Shown here piece after piece: positions 1 through 8,598 of a DNA stretch of 64,000 nt (position 1 is its first letter; the number at the start of each line of letters is the position of its first letter). The position numbers and the translations under genes are program-made. The notes beneath the pieces were generated by a model. It saw only the letters and a program-made list of their open reading frames with translations. It did not search any database and was not told the DNA's origin. The DNA comes from Cupriavidus sp. P-10 (lineage in GTDB: Bacteria; Pseudomonadota; Gammaproteobacteria; Burkholderiales; Burkholderiaceae): positions 1,674,001 to 1,738,000 of the forward strand of contig NZ_AP025170.1 in assembly GCF_003402535.2 (NCBI RefSeq), read 5' to 3'.

Positions 1-1
1 C

Positions 2-301
2 AACGACCGCGGCAACCTGCATTTCCTGCGCGAGGCGGAGCACCTGACTATCCGCAATGAAGCCATGGGAAGCGTGCTGCAAGGGCTGACCGACCAGTTC
101 GTGGCCGCCGGGCACGATGCCCTCGATGCGCATACCGCAGCGCTCAGGCAACTGTGGGGGCTGGCCTGGCGCGAAGCGCAGACGCAGACGTTCGGCGATG
201 CGTTCCTGGTGATCCTGGTCTGCTTTGTCATCGCCACGGCCATGGTGCCGCTGATGCGCAAGGTCGCGGCGCCGAAGGGCCCGTCGGCGGATGCGCACTG
301 A
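2..301 (+). CDS. C-terminal end of a DHA2-type MFS transporter (partial)
   Basis: The reading frame is open from the left edge and stops at 299-301, so only about the last 99 residues are present. They show a periplasm-facing polar stretch, then one hydrophobic helix (DAFLVILVCFVIATAMVPLM) and a short basic tail. This is the usual end of 14-helix EmrB/QacA-type drug exporters, whose last loop often carries residues like QTFGDAF before the final helix. The assignment rests on this tail alone. The substrate and the membrane fusion partner lie outside the window. Confidence 0.7.
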   Translation, partial: NDRGNLHFLREAEHLTIRNEAMGSVLQGLTDQFVAAGHDALDAHTAALRQLWGLAWREAQTQTFGDAFLVILVCFVIATAMVPLMRKVAAPKGPSADAH

Positions 302-314
302 TCGGGAGCAGGGA

Positions 315-515
315 ATGAAAACCGATCTGTTCAAGAGATTGCTGTGTGCCGCGCTGATCGCGTGCGGGGCGACGCTGGCACACGCTGGCAATGAGCGTCC
401 GCGTGATACGGGCGTAGCCTGTGCTCGTGCAGGCAATACATATTGCAACCTTCAGGAGCCGGCCGCCGGGCGCTTGCCGCATGGCGCCGCGACTGAAGGG
501 CGTGCGACCGATTGA
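315..515 (+). CDS. Small exported protein of unknown function
   Basis: The predicted product is 66 residues. It starts with a clear Sec signal peptide (KR at residues 7-8, a hydrophobic core, cleavage near AHA at 22-24). The mature part is about 42 residues, with two cysteines that could pair. The ATG at 315 follows GGAGCAGGG, a better start than the in-frame ATG at 291, which lies inside the preceding gene. The C-terminal half looks low-complexity and may be a truncated remnant. It sits 13 bases after the transporter gene and may be co-transcribed with it. I do not recognise a family. Confidence 0.4.
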   Translation: MKTDLFKRLLCAALIACGATLAHAGNERPRDTGVACARAGNTYCNLQEPAAGRLPHGAATEGRATD

Positions 516-549
516 TCTTTGATCTTTGGTGTTGGGCAGGGAGAAAGCG

Positions 550-808
550 ATGAATGCAAGAGATGTCGTGCTGTGTCAGCCGGTGCGGACCGCCATTGGC
601 GCCTACAACGGTTCATTGAAGTCGATTGCGGCAACCGATCTCGGCGCCGCGGCAATACGGGCCAGCGTGGCCGATCGGCGCGACCGGCGCGGTGCTGACG
701 ACGCGGCTGCTGCATGCCATGCGCGCGGATGGCATCTGCCGTGGCATCGTCACGCTGTGCATCGGCGGGGGACAAGGGATTGCGCTGGCGCTTGAGGCGT
801 CGGCCTGA
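550..808 (+). pseudogene. Internally deleted acetyl-CoA acetyltransferase (thiolase) relic
   Basis: The first about 38 codons encode a normal thiolase N-terminus (MNARDVVLCQPVRTAIGAY, then a DLGAAAIRAS stretch). After about position 672 the frame is lost. From there to 808 a different frame encodes a thiolase C-terminus (PIGATGAVLTTRL, then the CIGGGQG active-site cysteine loop and a stop). Roughly 300 codons are missing, including the nucleophilic cysteine region, and the join is out of frame, so no active enzyme can be made. It lies directly upstream of the MaoC/crotonase unit, where a thiolase would be expected. The intact thiolase at 7039-8223 may now supply that step. Confidence 0.8.
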
Positions 809-881
809 TTCGCCGGTTCTTGATCCGCGCGCCGGTCGTCGGGATCGGCGCACAACCTACTGAACAATGGAGGAGCAAACA

Positions 882-1340
882 ATGAACATCCAATACATCG
901 AGGATCTGGCGCCGGGCCAGAAATATGGTTCCGGGCGGCTGACCGTCGAGACTGAGCGGATCAAGTCCTTCGCCGCTGAATTCGACCCACAGCCTTTCCA
1001 TCTCGATGAAGCCACTGCCCGCGACACGCTGTTCCGCGGCCTGGCCGCGAGCGGCTGGCACACGGCGGCTCTGACCATGCGCCTATTGGTCGACGGCGAG
1101 CTCCGGCCCGCGGGCGGCATCATCGGTGCCGGCTTCGAGGAGCTGCGCTGGCCCAAGCCGGTGCGGCCCGGTGATGCCTTGCATGTCGAGAGCGAGATCC
1201 TGGAGGTGCGGACGTCCAGGTCGCGTCCTGACCAGGGCATCGTGAAGGTGCGCATCACGACCTTCAACCAGCATGACGAACCGGTGCAGACCGGCGTGGT
1301 CAACCTGGTCGTGCAGTGCCGTCCCGCCGCCAAAGCGTAG
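882..1340 (+). CDS. MaoC-family (hot-dog fold) acyl-CoA dehydratase
   Basis: The 152-residue product is a single hot-dog domain of the (R)-specific enoyl-CoA hydratase type. The signature region runs FAAEFDPQPFHLDEATARDTL, where the Asp and His act as the hydration dyad. It is followed by the FRGLAASGWHTAAL helix. The ATG at 882 is preferred over the in-frame ATG at 867, because GGAGGAGC at 869-876 forms the ribosome binding site for 882. It is the first intact gene of a plus-strand unit with the ketopantoate-reductase-like gene (13 bases downstream) and a crotonase. It probably hydrates an unsaturated CoA intermediate. The substrate is unknown. Confidence 0.85.
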   Translation: MNIQYIEDLAPGQKYGSGRLTVETERIKSFAAEFDPQPFHLDEATARDTLFRGLAASGWHTAALTMRLLVDGELRPAGGIIGAGFEELRWPKPVRPGDALHVESEILEVRTSRSRPDQGIVKVRITTFNQHDEPVQTGVVNLVVQCRPAAKA

Positions 1341-1352
1341 ACGGGAGGCGCC

Positions 1353-2291
1353 ATGAAAATCCTTGTACTCGGCGCTGGCGCCATGGGCGGCTACTACGGT
1401 GCGCGGCTGATCGAGGCGGGCGCGGACGTCACCTTCCTGGTGCGGCCCGGCCGCGCGCAGGCCCTGGAACGCCACGGCCTTGCCGTACGCAGCGAGCTCG
1501 GCGCCTTCCATCGTCCGGTCAGGACTGCCCTGGCGGGACAGGTAGACGCGCAGTTCGACCTTGTCCTGCTGGCATGCAAGACCTATGACCTTGCCGACGC
1601 GATCCGGGCGATCAGCCCCGCCGTGGGCCGTGACACCGCGGTGCTGCCCTTGCTCAACGGACTCGGTGCCTATGATGGTCTCGATCAGTGCTTTGGCAGG
1701 CAACGCGTGATGGGCGGGGTTGCCTACATCGCGACCACGCTGGCGGCGGACGGCACCGTCATGCACGCCGGCCGCCTGGACCGGCTCGTCGTCGGCCCCC
1801 GCGCCGCGCAGACCTCCACCCTGGCCGCGGATTTCCACGCGCTGCTGTCACGGGCGGCGGGTACGCGAGAAGTATCGGGCGCCATCGGGCAGGAGCTCTG
1901 GAACAAGTGGGCCATGATCGCCGCGGGCGCCGTCATGACATGCCTGATGCGCGGCTCGGTGGCGGACATCATGAAGACGCAGGATGGCCGCCGGCTGATG
2001 CTTGACGCGATGGCCGAGTGCCGCACGGTGGCGCAACTGTGCGGCCATGCCATTCCCGAACCCGTCGTTGCTGCCATGCAGGCCCGGCTGCTGGACGAAA
2101 CCTCCAACTGGGCTGCATCGATGATGCGGGATATCGCGCAGGGCGCGCCACGCATCGAAGCCGACGCCATCGTCGGCGACCTGATCAAGCGCGCCGGCGA
2201 GCACGGGCACGAGCTTCCGTTGAGCCGCACGGCCTATTGCCACCTGCAGGTCTATGAGCGCCAGCGCGCTGCCGAACAGGCTGCGGCCTGA
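1353..2291 (+). CDS. Ketopantoate reductase-family (PanE/ApbA) oxidoreductase
   Basis: The product has 312 residues. The N-terminus is a Rossmann fold ([17 protein letters not shown], residues 3-19) that binds NADP(H). The C-terminal half is the helical ApbA domain with the [13 protein letters not shown] stretch around residues 181-193, which holds the conserved catalytic Lys. Length matches the family. It lies between a MaoC hydratase and a crotonase, so here it more likely reduces or oxidises a beta-hydroxy or keto acid in the catabolic route than makes pantoate. Paralogs of this kind are common in Burkholderiales. The GGGAGG at 1341-1346 is its ribosome binding site. Confidence 0.85.
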   Translation: MKILVLGAGAMGGYYGARLIEAGADVTFLVRPGRAQALERHGLAVRSELGAFHRPVRTALAGQVDAQFDLVLLACKTYDLADAIRAISPAVGRDTAVLPLLNGLGAYDGLDQCFGRQRVMGGVAYIATTLAADGTVMHAGRLDRLVVGPRAAQTSTLAADFHALLSRAAGTREVSGAIGQELWNKWAMIAAGAVMTCLMRGSVADIMKTQDGRRLMLDAMAECRTVAQLCGHAIPEPVVAAMQARLLDETSNWAASMMRDIAQGAPRIEADAIVGDLIKRAGEHGHELPLSRTAYCHLQVYERQRAAEQAAA

Positions 2292-2329
2292 GACGCGCCC
2301 GCTCACCTGAAACAACCACGACTCACGAC

Positions 2330-3139
2330 ATGACGACCTTTTCCTCCCTGTTGCAGCACACGGAAGGCAGCGTGCTGGTGCTCACCATCAACAACCCGGG
2401 CAAGCGCAACGCCATCGCGGCGGATCTCTATGACAACATCCGCGCCGCACTGGCGGCCGCCGCGGACGATCCGGCGGTCGGCGCCATCGTGCTGACCGGC
2501 GCCGGCAACTACTTCTGTGCGGGCGGCGACCTGGCATTGATCCGCCAGCGGCGCGAACTGACTTACGACGAGCGCATCGAGAAGCTGGGGCATCTGCACG
2601 ATGTGGTGTGCAAGCTGCGCGATTTCCCCAAGCCGATTGTTGCAGCGGTGGAAGGCGGTGCGGCAGGCGCCGGCTTCTCGCTGGCACTGGCCTGTGACCT
2701 GCTGGTGGCATCCTCCGGCGCGGCTTTTTCGATTGCCTATGTGAAGGTAGGCCTGACACCGGATGGCGGCATCACGGGCCTGCTGGCGCAGAGCCTGTCG
2801 CGGCAGGTGCTGACGCAGCTCGCGTTGACCGGCGATCGCATCACGGCCGAGCAACTGCAGCATTTCGGCGTCGTCAACCAACTGGTGGAGGCGGGGCAAG
2901 CCGGCGTGGCGGCGATCGCGCTGGCGGCGCGGCTTGCCCAGGGCCCCCAGCAGGCGCTGGGTGCGATCAAGGCGCTGTGCCGTCATGCGCATGAACGCAC
3001 GCTCGATGACCAGCTGGAAGCGGAGCGGGTCGCGATGGCCGTGGCCCAGGGTGGCGCCGAAGCCGCGGAGGGCATCGCCGCCTTCCTGGAAAAACGCCCC
3101 ACGAACTTTGCAGGGTTGCGCCGCGGCGATCCGGCATAG
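2330..3139 (+). CDS. Crotonase-family enoyl-CoA isomerase/hydratase (PaaG-like active site)
   Basis: The 269-residue product is a crotonase fold with oxyanion-hole segments CAGGDL (about 63-68) and GGAAGAGFSLALACD (109-123). Both glutamates used by true enoyl-CoA hydratases are absent: Ser117 and Tyr137 occupy their places. Asp145 in the GLTPDGG loop is the acidic residue typical of PaaG-type isomerases. This suggests double-bond shifting or ring-oxepin isomerisation rather than simple hydration. It is the last gene of the plus-strand unit and converges on the Bug gene at 3180. The family is certain; the exact reaction is inferred. Confidence 0.85.
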   Translation: MTTFSSLLQHTEGSVLVLTINNPGKRNAIAADLYDNIRAALAAAADDPAVGAIVLTGAGNYFCAGGDLALIRQRRELTYDERIEKLGHLHDVVCKLRDFPKPIVAAVEGGAAGAGFSLALACDLLVASSGAAFSIAYVKVGLTPDGGITGLLAQSLSRQVLTQLALTGDRITAEQLQHFGVVNQLVEAGQAGVAAIALAARLAQGPQQALGAIKALCRHAHERTLDDQLEAERVAMAVAQGGAEAAEGIAAFLEKRPTNFAGLRRGDPA

Positions 3140-3179
3140 CCGCGGCTGCCCGCCTTGCCGCCGGGCGCTACGCCGGGCG

Positions 3180-4181
3180 CTATTGCCCGGCGAGTTTCAG
3201 GCTTTTGGCGATGCGGGTCAGCTTCGCATGCTCGTTGGCCAGGAATGCTTGCGCCTGGGCCATCGTCATCGGCTCGATCGCGCGCTGCAGATTGACGGAA
3301 CGCCTGGTACGGTTCTCCGGGCTGCCCACCCAGGCATTCATGGCGTCCACCACCCGTGCCGTCACGGCGTCCGGGGTATTTGGCGGCGCCAGCACGCCCG
3401 CCCACTGGCTGTACTCGAAGTCGGCAAGTTCCCTGGTTTCCGACAGCGCGGGCACATCGGGCAACGACGGATGCCGGGCCTTGCTGGCGACGCCGATCGG
3501 CCGGAAGCGGCCGGCCTTGATCATCCCGTAGGTCGGGCCGCCCATCGGAATGAAAGTCAGGTCGACCTGCGCACCCGCGATATCGCTTGTGACCGGCGCC
3601 GCGCCTTTGTAAGGGACTTCCAGGAAGCGCACGCCGGTACGGGCCTGGAAGTCGGCGCCGACCAGGTGGGGTGCCGAGCCGGGCCCCCAGTGCGCCAGTG
3701 ACAGCGGGCGGTTCCTGGGGTTCTTCGCATACGCGATGACCTCGTCGACGTTCTTGAACGACAACGAGGGATTCGACACCAGGATGAAGTCCGAAATCCC
3801 GCTGAAGCCCGCCAGCTTGAATTTCTCCGGCGAATACCTGGCCGATGCGATGGTCAGCGGCGCGACCAGGAAATCGATGCCGGTCGTTCCCAGCAGGGTG
3901 TAGCCATCGTTGGCGGCGCGCAGCACGTTCATTGCACAGATCGAGCCGCTCGCGCCGGGGAGGTTGTCGGCAAGGACGTTCTGCCCGAGGCTTCTCTTCA
4001 TCACGACGGCTGCCGCGCGGATCGATTCATCCGCCGGCCCACCGGCGGGAAATGCGACCTTGACGACAACCGGCTTGCTCGGATAGGTGCCTTCGGCCCG
4101 CAGCCAAGATGGCGCAAGCATCGCAGGCACGGCGCCGCAGGCCGCCTGCAGCAGGCGCCGCCGTGAAAGCTGGATAGTCAT
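3180..4181 (-). CDS. Bug-family periplasmic solute receptor (TctC-like)
   Basis: The 333-residue product belongs to the tripartite tricarboxylate transporter receptor family. It has the YPSKPVVVKVAFPAGGPAD start of the mature protein, the VPYKGAAPVTSDIAGAQVD loop and the DVPALSETRE motif. The signal peptide carries a twin-arginine-like SRRRLLQ, so export may use Tat. The ATG at 4181 follows GAGGAGAC; the longer frame starting at 4247 would run through a large hairpin. It is the last gene of the thiolase/crotonase/ligase operon. It probably captures the acid degraded by that operon. No TctA/TctB membrane partners are encoded nearby. Confidence 0.9.
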   Translation of the reverse strand: MTIQLSRRRLLQAACGAVPAMLAPSWLRAEGTYPSKPVVVKVAFPAGGPADESIRAAAVVMKRSLGQNVLADNLPGASGSICAMNVLRAANDGYTLLGTTGIDFLVAPLTIASARYSPEKFKLAGFSGISDFILVSNPSLSFKNVDEVIAYAKNPRNRPLSLAHWGPGSAPHLVGADFQARTGVRFLEVPYKGAAPVTSDIAGAQVDLTFIPMGGPTYGMIKAGRFRPIGVASKARHPSLPDVPALSETRELADFEYSQWAGVLAPPNTPDAVTARVVDAMNAWVGSPENRTRRSVNLQRAIEPMTMAQAQAFLANEHAKLTRIAKSLKLAGQ

Positions 4182-4202
4182 GATTGTCTCCTCTGATAGT
4201 TC

Positions 4203-4246
4203 TGCATGCCGGCAGCGCATCCCCGTTGGGGCGCTGCCGGCATGCA
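4203..4246 (-). other. Large intercistronic hairpin between ligase and Bug genes
   Basis: Sixteen-base arms at 4203-4218 and 4231-4246 are perfect reverse complements (TGCATGCCGGCAGCGC and its complement). Inside the loop, CCCC and GGGG can pair further. On the minus strand it falls after the ligase stop and before the receptor start, and no T-run follows it. It looks like an mRNA-processing or 3'-end-stabilising hairpin, or a weak attenuator, that would set different levels of the enzymes and the receptor. Confidence 0.7.
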
Positions 4247-4278
4247 CTGCTTCTGTGAGGCCTGCTCAGGCGAACGGG

Positions 4279-6216
4279 CTATTCGTAGACCACCGCGTAC
4301 TTGATCGTCAGCGTCGAGAACGCCTTGCCGATGGTTGCGGCCGCGATTTCCCGATCTTCAGGGCTCAGCGCGGCAGGCAGCACCAGCGTGGACAGGATGC
4401 CCTGGTCGCCCCGGTCCTCGATGCGGATATCGACAAGCGGCACGGGCGTCTGCGCATTGACCTCGGCAAGCATCTGCCGTTGCGCACGCAGGACGGCATC
4501 GCTGCGCAGCGCGTTCTTCTGGATCTTGCCGACGGCCGTCTTGGGAATGGCATCGACCAGGTAGAACTGCTTGGGCACGGCGGCGCGTTCCGGAATCACC
4601 TCATAGGCGTAGTGCTTGATGCGGCCAAGCGGGAAGGTGCTGCCCGGCTTGAGCGCGATGTACGCCACCGGCAGTTCCCCGGCATGCGCGTCAGGCAGCC
4701 CGACCGCCGCGGCGTCGAAGACCTCGGGGTGGCGATACAGCGCCTCTTCGATCATGCGCGGGTCGATATTGTTGCCGCCGCGGATGATCAGATCCTTGGC
4801 CCGCCCGGTCAGCCAGAAGTAGCCATCTTCGTCCGCATAGCCCAGGTCGCCGGTATTGAACCAGCCGCCTTCGAACCAGATGCCCTTGTTCTGTTCCGGG
4901 TTCAGGTAGCCCGCGAAGATGTTGGGGCCGCGCACCACCACGATGCCAGGTTCCCCCGGCTCGCAGTCGCGCTGGATGCGCCCGCCGGCGACCTTGACGA
5001 CCTTCATCTCCTGGTAGGCCATGGGCAGGCCAATGGAGCCGATGCGGCGCTGGCCATAGCGCGGGTTGGTGGCGCTGAGCGCGGTGCCTTCGGTCAGCCC
5101 GTAGCCCTCGAAGATCATCGCGCCGGTCAACCGCTCGAAGGCTTCGGCTACGGCCACCGACAGCGGCGCGGTACCGCAGCTGGCTGCCTTGAGGGAGCTG
5201 ATGTCGGCGTCGCCAATCGGGATATTGAGCGCCATGTTGACCACGCTCGGGACCATTCCGAGCGCCGTGACGCCGAAGTGCCCGACGATCTGCCAGAGAT
5301 TGCGGATGACCGAGGGATCGCGCCAGCCGCTGGAGGTCAGCAGCACGACCGAGGCGCCGCGGGCCAGCGGCATCAGGCAATTGGTCAGCACGCCGGTGAC
5401 ATGGAACATCGGCACGCCGCAGACGCGGACATCCTCGGGCTGCACGTCGATCTGCATCGCGCTGACCCATGCCATGGCCACTTCGTTGCCGTGGGTGTGC
5501 AGCGCCAGCTTGGGCGTGCCGGTCGTGCCCCCGGTATGGAACATCGAAGCGGTATCGCCCGGCGAAAACACCCGCTGGCTGTCCAGCGAATCGTCGTCGA
5601 AGCGCTCAAGCCCGGCATCGAGATCGACGATGCCCGCCTCGCTGGCCTTGCCGCCGCCGGCCTTGATCCAGTGCTGCACGCCCGGCAACTCGCGGCGCAC
5701 CAGCATGGCCTTGTTCCAGGCTTCGATATCGGGGTCGGGGCCGTAGGCAATCACCGCCTTGGCGCCGGCATTGCGCAGCAGCGCCGCGATAATCTCGGGC
5801 TCCAGCATCCAGTTGACCGGGCAGGCAATGCCGGTCGCCTCGCTGCCCCAGATCGCGTATTGCGATTCCGGTGTCACCGGCATCAGCACCCCGATCACGT
5901 CATCGGCGCCCAGGCCGAGCGAGTGCAGCAGGTTGGCGGTCTGCGTGATGCGCCCGAACATTTGCGCATGGGTGATGGTGACCGACTTCGCCAGCTCGTC
6001 GCCGGAGGTGAAATAGTGCAGGGCAGGCGCCTCCGGCGCACGATCGCGGGCCAGGCGCAGCAACTCGTAGGTGCTGTCGGGCAGGCGGCGGTCGGCAAGG
6101 GGCGTCTGCTCGAAGCGGCGGATATCGGCAAGCGCCGTCACGGTCAGCCTGGGGCGGTAGGGGTCCGGTTGCGCCAGGTTGGTGGCCGCCTGCACGTGGG
6201 TGGTGAGCTGCGTCAT
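4279..6216 (-). CDS. AMP-forming acyl-CoA synthetase (carboxylic acid:CoA ligase)
   Basis: The 645-residue product is an ANL-superfamily ligase that adenylates a carboxylic acid and transfers it to CoA. It shows the P-loop MFHTGGTTGTPKLALHTHGN, the A5 motif EGYGLTEGTALSATNP, the A7/A8 hinge region FNTGDLGYADEDGYFWLTGR with the following RAKDLIIRGG, and the C-terminal lysine motif KTAVGKIQKNAL. The ATG at 6216 lies two bases after the crotonase stop, suggesting translational coupling; the longer open frame is not coding upstream of it. It is the expected activating enzyme for the surrounding route. The acid is unknown. Length (645) is above the usual 520-560, with extra residues at the N-terminus. 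Confidence 0.9.
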   Translation of the reverse strand: MTQLTTHVQAATNLAQPDPYRPRLTVTALADIRRFEQTPLADRRLPDSTYELLRLARDRAPEAPALHYFTSGDELAKSVTITHAQMFGRITQTANLLHSLGLGADDVIGVLMPVTPESQYAIWGSEATGIACPVNWMLEPEIIAALLRNAGAKAVIAYGPDPDIEAWNKAMLVRRELPGVQHWIKAGGGKASEAGIVDLDAGLERFDDDSLDSQRVFSPGDTASMFHTGGTTGTPKLALHTHGNEVAMAWVSAMQIDVQPEDVRVCGVPMFHVTGVLTNCLMPLARGASVVLLTSSGWRDPSVIRNLWQIVGHFGVTALGMVPSVVNMALNIPIGDADISSLKAASCGTAPLSVAVAEAFERLTGAMIFEGYGLTEGTALSATNPRYGQRRIGSIGLPMAYQEMKVVKVAGGRIQRDCEPGEPGIVVVRGPNIFAGYLNPEQNKGIWFEGGWFNTGDLGYADEDGYFWLTGRAKDLIIRGGNNIDPRMIEEALYRHPEVFDAAAVGLPDAHAGELPVAYIALKPGSTFPLGRIKHYAYEVIPERAAVPKQFYLVDAIPKTAVGKIQKNALRSDAVLRAQRQMLAEVNAQTPVPLVDIRIEDRGDQGILSTLVLPAALSPEDREIAAATIGKAFSTLTIKYAVVYE

Positions 6217-6218
6217 GT

Positions 6219-7010
6219 TCAGACCCCCCGGTACACCGGACGGCGCTTGTCGAGGAACGCTGCGCCGCCTTCGTGCATGTCTTCGGTGCTGAACAGCGTG
6301 GCAAAGGCCAGTTGCTCCAGCATCAGCGCGGTATCCAGCGTGGCGTCCTGGCCGTTGTTGATCATCAGCTTGGCCATGGCGATCGAGTGGGGCGATTTTT
6401 CGGCAATGCGGTGCACGTAGGCTTTCGCCTCGGCCAGCAGTTCGTCCGCGGGCACCACCTTGTTGACCAGGCCGATGCGGTAGGCCTCGTCGGGCTTGAT
6501 GATTTCGCCGGTAAAGATCATTTCCTTGGCGCGAGTCGCGCCGACCAGCCGGGTCAGCCGCTGCGTGCCCCCACGCCCCGGGATCAGGCCAACGTTGGTT
6601 TCGGTTTGTCCCATCAGGGCATTTTCCGCGGCGACGCGCAGGTCGCACGCCATCGCGAGTTCCAAACCACCGCCAAAGCACGGCCCGGCGATGGCCGCGA
6701 TCACGGGGATGGTGCTGTGATGGATCAGCGCCCACAGGTCGGGCGCGCCGCTGGTCGGGACGAAGGCTTCGATCGGGCGGCGCGCGAGCATTTCAGGGAT
6801 GTCGCCGCCTGCCACGAAGGCCTTGGTCCCGCCCCAGAGGACAATGCCGCGAACCGTCCGGTCCGCCATCAGCGACGACAGCGCCGCGTAAAGGTCAGTG
6901 CGCAGCCCCGTGTTCAGCGCGTTGTACTTCTCCAGCCGGTTCATGGTGACGACGGCGCAGGGGCCGTCGCGGTCGATAAAGACGGTGTCGTACTCGGTGA
7001 TGCCGGTCAT
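6219..7010 (-). CDS. Enoyl-CoA hydratase (crotonase family)
   Basis: The 263-residue product keeps both catalytic glutamates of enoyl-CoA hydratases: Glu117 in CFGGGLELAMACD and Glu137 in GQTETNVGLIPGRGGTQRL. The oxyanion hole segment is FVAGGDI near 65-71. It should add water to a 2-enoyl-CoA. It stands second in the minus-strand operon, 28 bases after the thiolase and almost touching the ligase gene. It contrasts with the isomerase-like crotonase at 2330-3139, so the two probably catalyse different steps. Confidence 0.9.
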   Translation of the reverse strand: MTGITEYDTVFIDRDGPCAVVTMNRLEKYNALNTGLRTDLYAALSSLMADRTVRGIVLWGGTKAFVAGGDIPEMLARRPIEAFVPTSGAPDLWALIHHSTIPVIAAIAGPCFGGGLELAMACDLRVAAENALMGQTETNVGLIPGRGGTQRLTRLVGATRAKEMIFTGEIIKPDEAYRIGLVNKVVPADELLAEAKAYVHRIAEKSPHSIAMAKLMINNGQDATLDTALMLEQLAFATLFSTEDMHEGGAAFLDKRRPVYRGV

Positions 7011-7038
7011 CGGTGTCTCCGTTGTCTCTGTGGGATGC

Positions 7039-8223
7039 TCAGTGGATGAACTCGAACAGGCCGGCCGCGCCCATGCCGCCAGCGGCGCACATGGTCACGA
7101 CGCCATACCTGGCCTTGCGGCGGCGGCCTTCCAGCAGGATGTGGCCGGCCTGGCGCGCGCCGGTCATGCCATACGGGTGGCCGATGGCAATGGCGCCGCC
7201 ATTGACGTTGACGCGCTCCAGCGGCAGGCCGAGCTTGTCGATGCAATACAGCGCCTGGCAGGCAAAGGCTTCATTGAGTTCCCACAGGTCGATGTCGTCG
7301 ATGGAAAGCTCGTTGCGTTCCAGCAGCCGCGGCACCGCGCGCACCGGGCCGACGCCCATCTCGTCCGGTTCCACGCCGGCAGTGGCCAGGCTGACAAAGT
7401 AGCCGAGCGGTTCGAGGCCGCGCCGTTCGGCTTCACGCTCGGACATCACCACCAGCGCCGCGGCGCCGTCGGACAACTGGCTGGAGTTGCCGGCCGTCAC
7501 CTGGTAACCCTCGCCCTTCACGGCGGGCAGCGCACTCAGGCCTGCCACCGTGGTGTCGGCACGGACACCTTCGTCCGCCTCGAGCAGGAACTCCACCGTC
7601 GACGTCTCGCCGGTCACTTTGTCCTTCACCGACTTCACGGTTGCCAGCGGGACGATCTCGTCAGCGTAGCGGCCTGCCTTCTGGGCTTCCACGGTGAGTT
7701 GCTGGCTGCGCAGCGCGAACTCGTCGGAGCGCTGCCGCGACATGCCGTAGCGCTCGGCCAGGATTTCGGCCGTATCGATCATATGCAGGTAGACGTCGGG
7801 GCGGTTCTTCGCCAGCCACGCTTCCTGCTGGGCGACCTTCAGCGTGACGGGTTGCGACAGGCTGATGGATTCGACACCACCCGCCACCATCACCGGCACC
7901 TTGTCGATCAGCACGCGCTGGGCGGCAAACGCGACCGCCTGCAGGCCGGACGCGCAGAACCGGGTCAGTGTCGTGCCGCTGACGGACACCGGCAGGCCCG
8001 CGCGGATGCCGCCTTGCCGGGCGACATTACCGCCGGTGGCTGCGATGGGCTGGCCGCAGCCGAAAATGATGTCCTCGACTTCCGCGCCGTCAATCCCCGC
8101 GCGCTGGACGGCATGCTGGATGGCATGGCCCGCCATGGTCGCGCCATGGGTCATGTTGAATGCGCCTCGGGTGGCTTTTCCGATCGGGGTGCGGGCAAAC
8201 GAAACGATCACTGCACGCGACAT
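7039..8223 (-). CDS. Thiolase (acetyl-CoA C-acyltransferase)
   Basis: The 394-residue product has the full thiolase active site: nucleophile Cys90 in [10 protein letters not shown], His349 in [11 protein letters not shown] and Cys379 in [10 protein letters not shown]. Length and spacing are standard. The ATG at 8223 follows AAGGAG. The longer open frame to 8328 runs over operator-like repeats and is not used. It heads the minus-strand operon (thiolase, hydratase, ligase, Bug receptor) and should carry out the final CoA-dependent cleavage. Two copies of a 15-bp operator-like motif lie just upstream. Confidence 0.93.
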   Translation of the reverse strand: MSRAVIVSFARTPIGKATRGAFNMTHGATMAGHAIQHAVQRAGIDGAEVEDIIFGCGQPIAATGGNVARQGGIRAGLPVSVSGTTLTRFCASGLQAVAFAAQRVLIDKVPVMVAGGVESISLSQPVTLKVAQQEAWLAKNRPDVYLHMIDTAEILAERYGMSRQRSDEFALRSQQLTVEAQKAGRYADEIVPLATVKSVKDKVTGETSTVEFLLEADEGVRADTTVAGLSALPAVKGEGYQVTAGNSSQLSDGAAALVVMSEREAERRGLEPLGYFVSLATAGVEPDEMGVGPVRAVPRLLERNELSIDDIDLWELNEAFACQALYCIDKLGLPLERVNVNGGAIAIGHPYGMTGARQAGHILLEGRRRKARYGVVTMCAAGGMGAAGLFEFIH

Positions 8224-8262
8224 GGGTTCTCCTTTGATGTAGATGCGGGCGGTAGTCCGCCG

Positions 8263-8352
8263 AATATAGACAGTGGATACATTGGTGTGTGTGTTGTTGC
8301 GTTGGAACGGGAAGCCAGACGCCGGCACTCAGTGTATCCACTGTCTACATAC
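8263..8352. promoter_or_regulatory. Inverted pair of TAGACRSTGGATACA operator-like boxes upstream of the thiolase operon
   Basis: The box TAGACAGTGGATACA occurs on the plus strand within 8263-8287 and again, identical, on the minus strand within 8328-8352. Each copy is an imperfect dyad of the form ATGTA-N9-TACAT. Two further copies (TAGACGCTGGATACA) lie at 8532 and 14995, directly at predicted transcription starts. This argues for one dimeric regulator, probably a repressor. The regulator itself is not identified. Confidence 0.6.
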
Positions 8353-8464
8353 TAGGATCGCGATTGCGAAGGCGTCAAGAAGTCGTTGTGCAAGGTCGGG
8401 TTTACCAGCCTGCCAACGCTGCTGGCATCGCAGCGTCAGCCAGATTGGTGAAGGTGCATCGTTG

Positions 8465-8552
8465 CTAGGGTTAGCACTAGGGGCAAATGGCTTCCCGTTC
8501 CTTGACGCTGGCCGACGCGCTCCCTACGATATAGACGCTGGATACATTGATG
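8465..8552 (+). promoter_or_regulatory. Promoter module of the coxG-like gene
   Basis: The module contains CTAGGGTTAGCAC (8465-8477), a -35 TTGACG (8502-8507), a 17-base spacer and a -10 TACGAT (8525-8530). It is followed at once by TAGACGCTGGATACA (8532-8546) over the expected start site. The same order and spacing recur upstream of the AAHS transporter at 14927-15012. The layout suggests an upstream activator-type site and a downstream repressor site. The stretch 8353-8464 shows nothing else that I can support. Confidence 0.6.
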
Positions 8553-8598
8553 TTCAGACATGCGGTGACGGGATAACAGAAGCCGATAGGAGGAAGTA

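Noticed and set aside
4087..6420. A 777-codon open frame on the plus strand
   Set aside because: It is antisense to the acyl-CoA ligase and crotonase genes. Its composition is that of a high-GC shadow frame, with no domain recognised.
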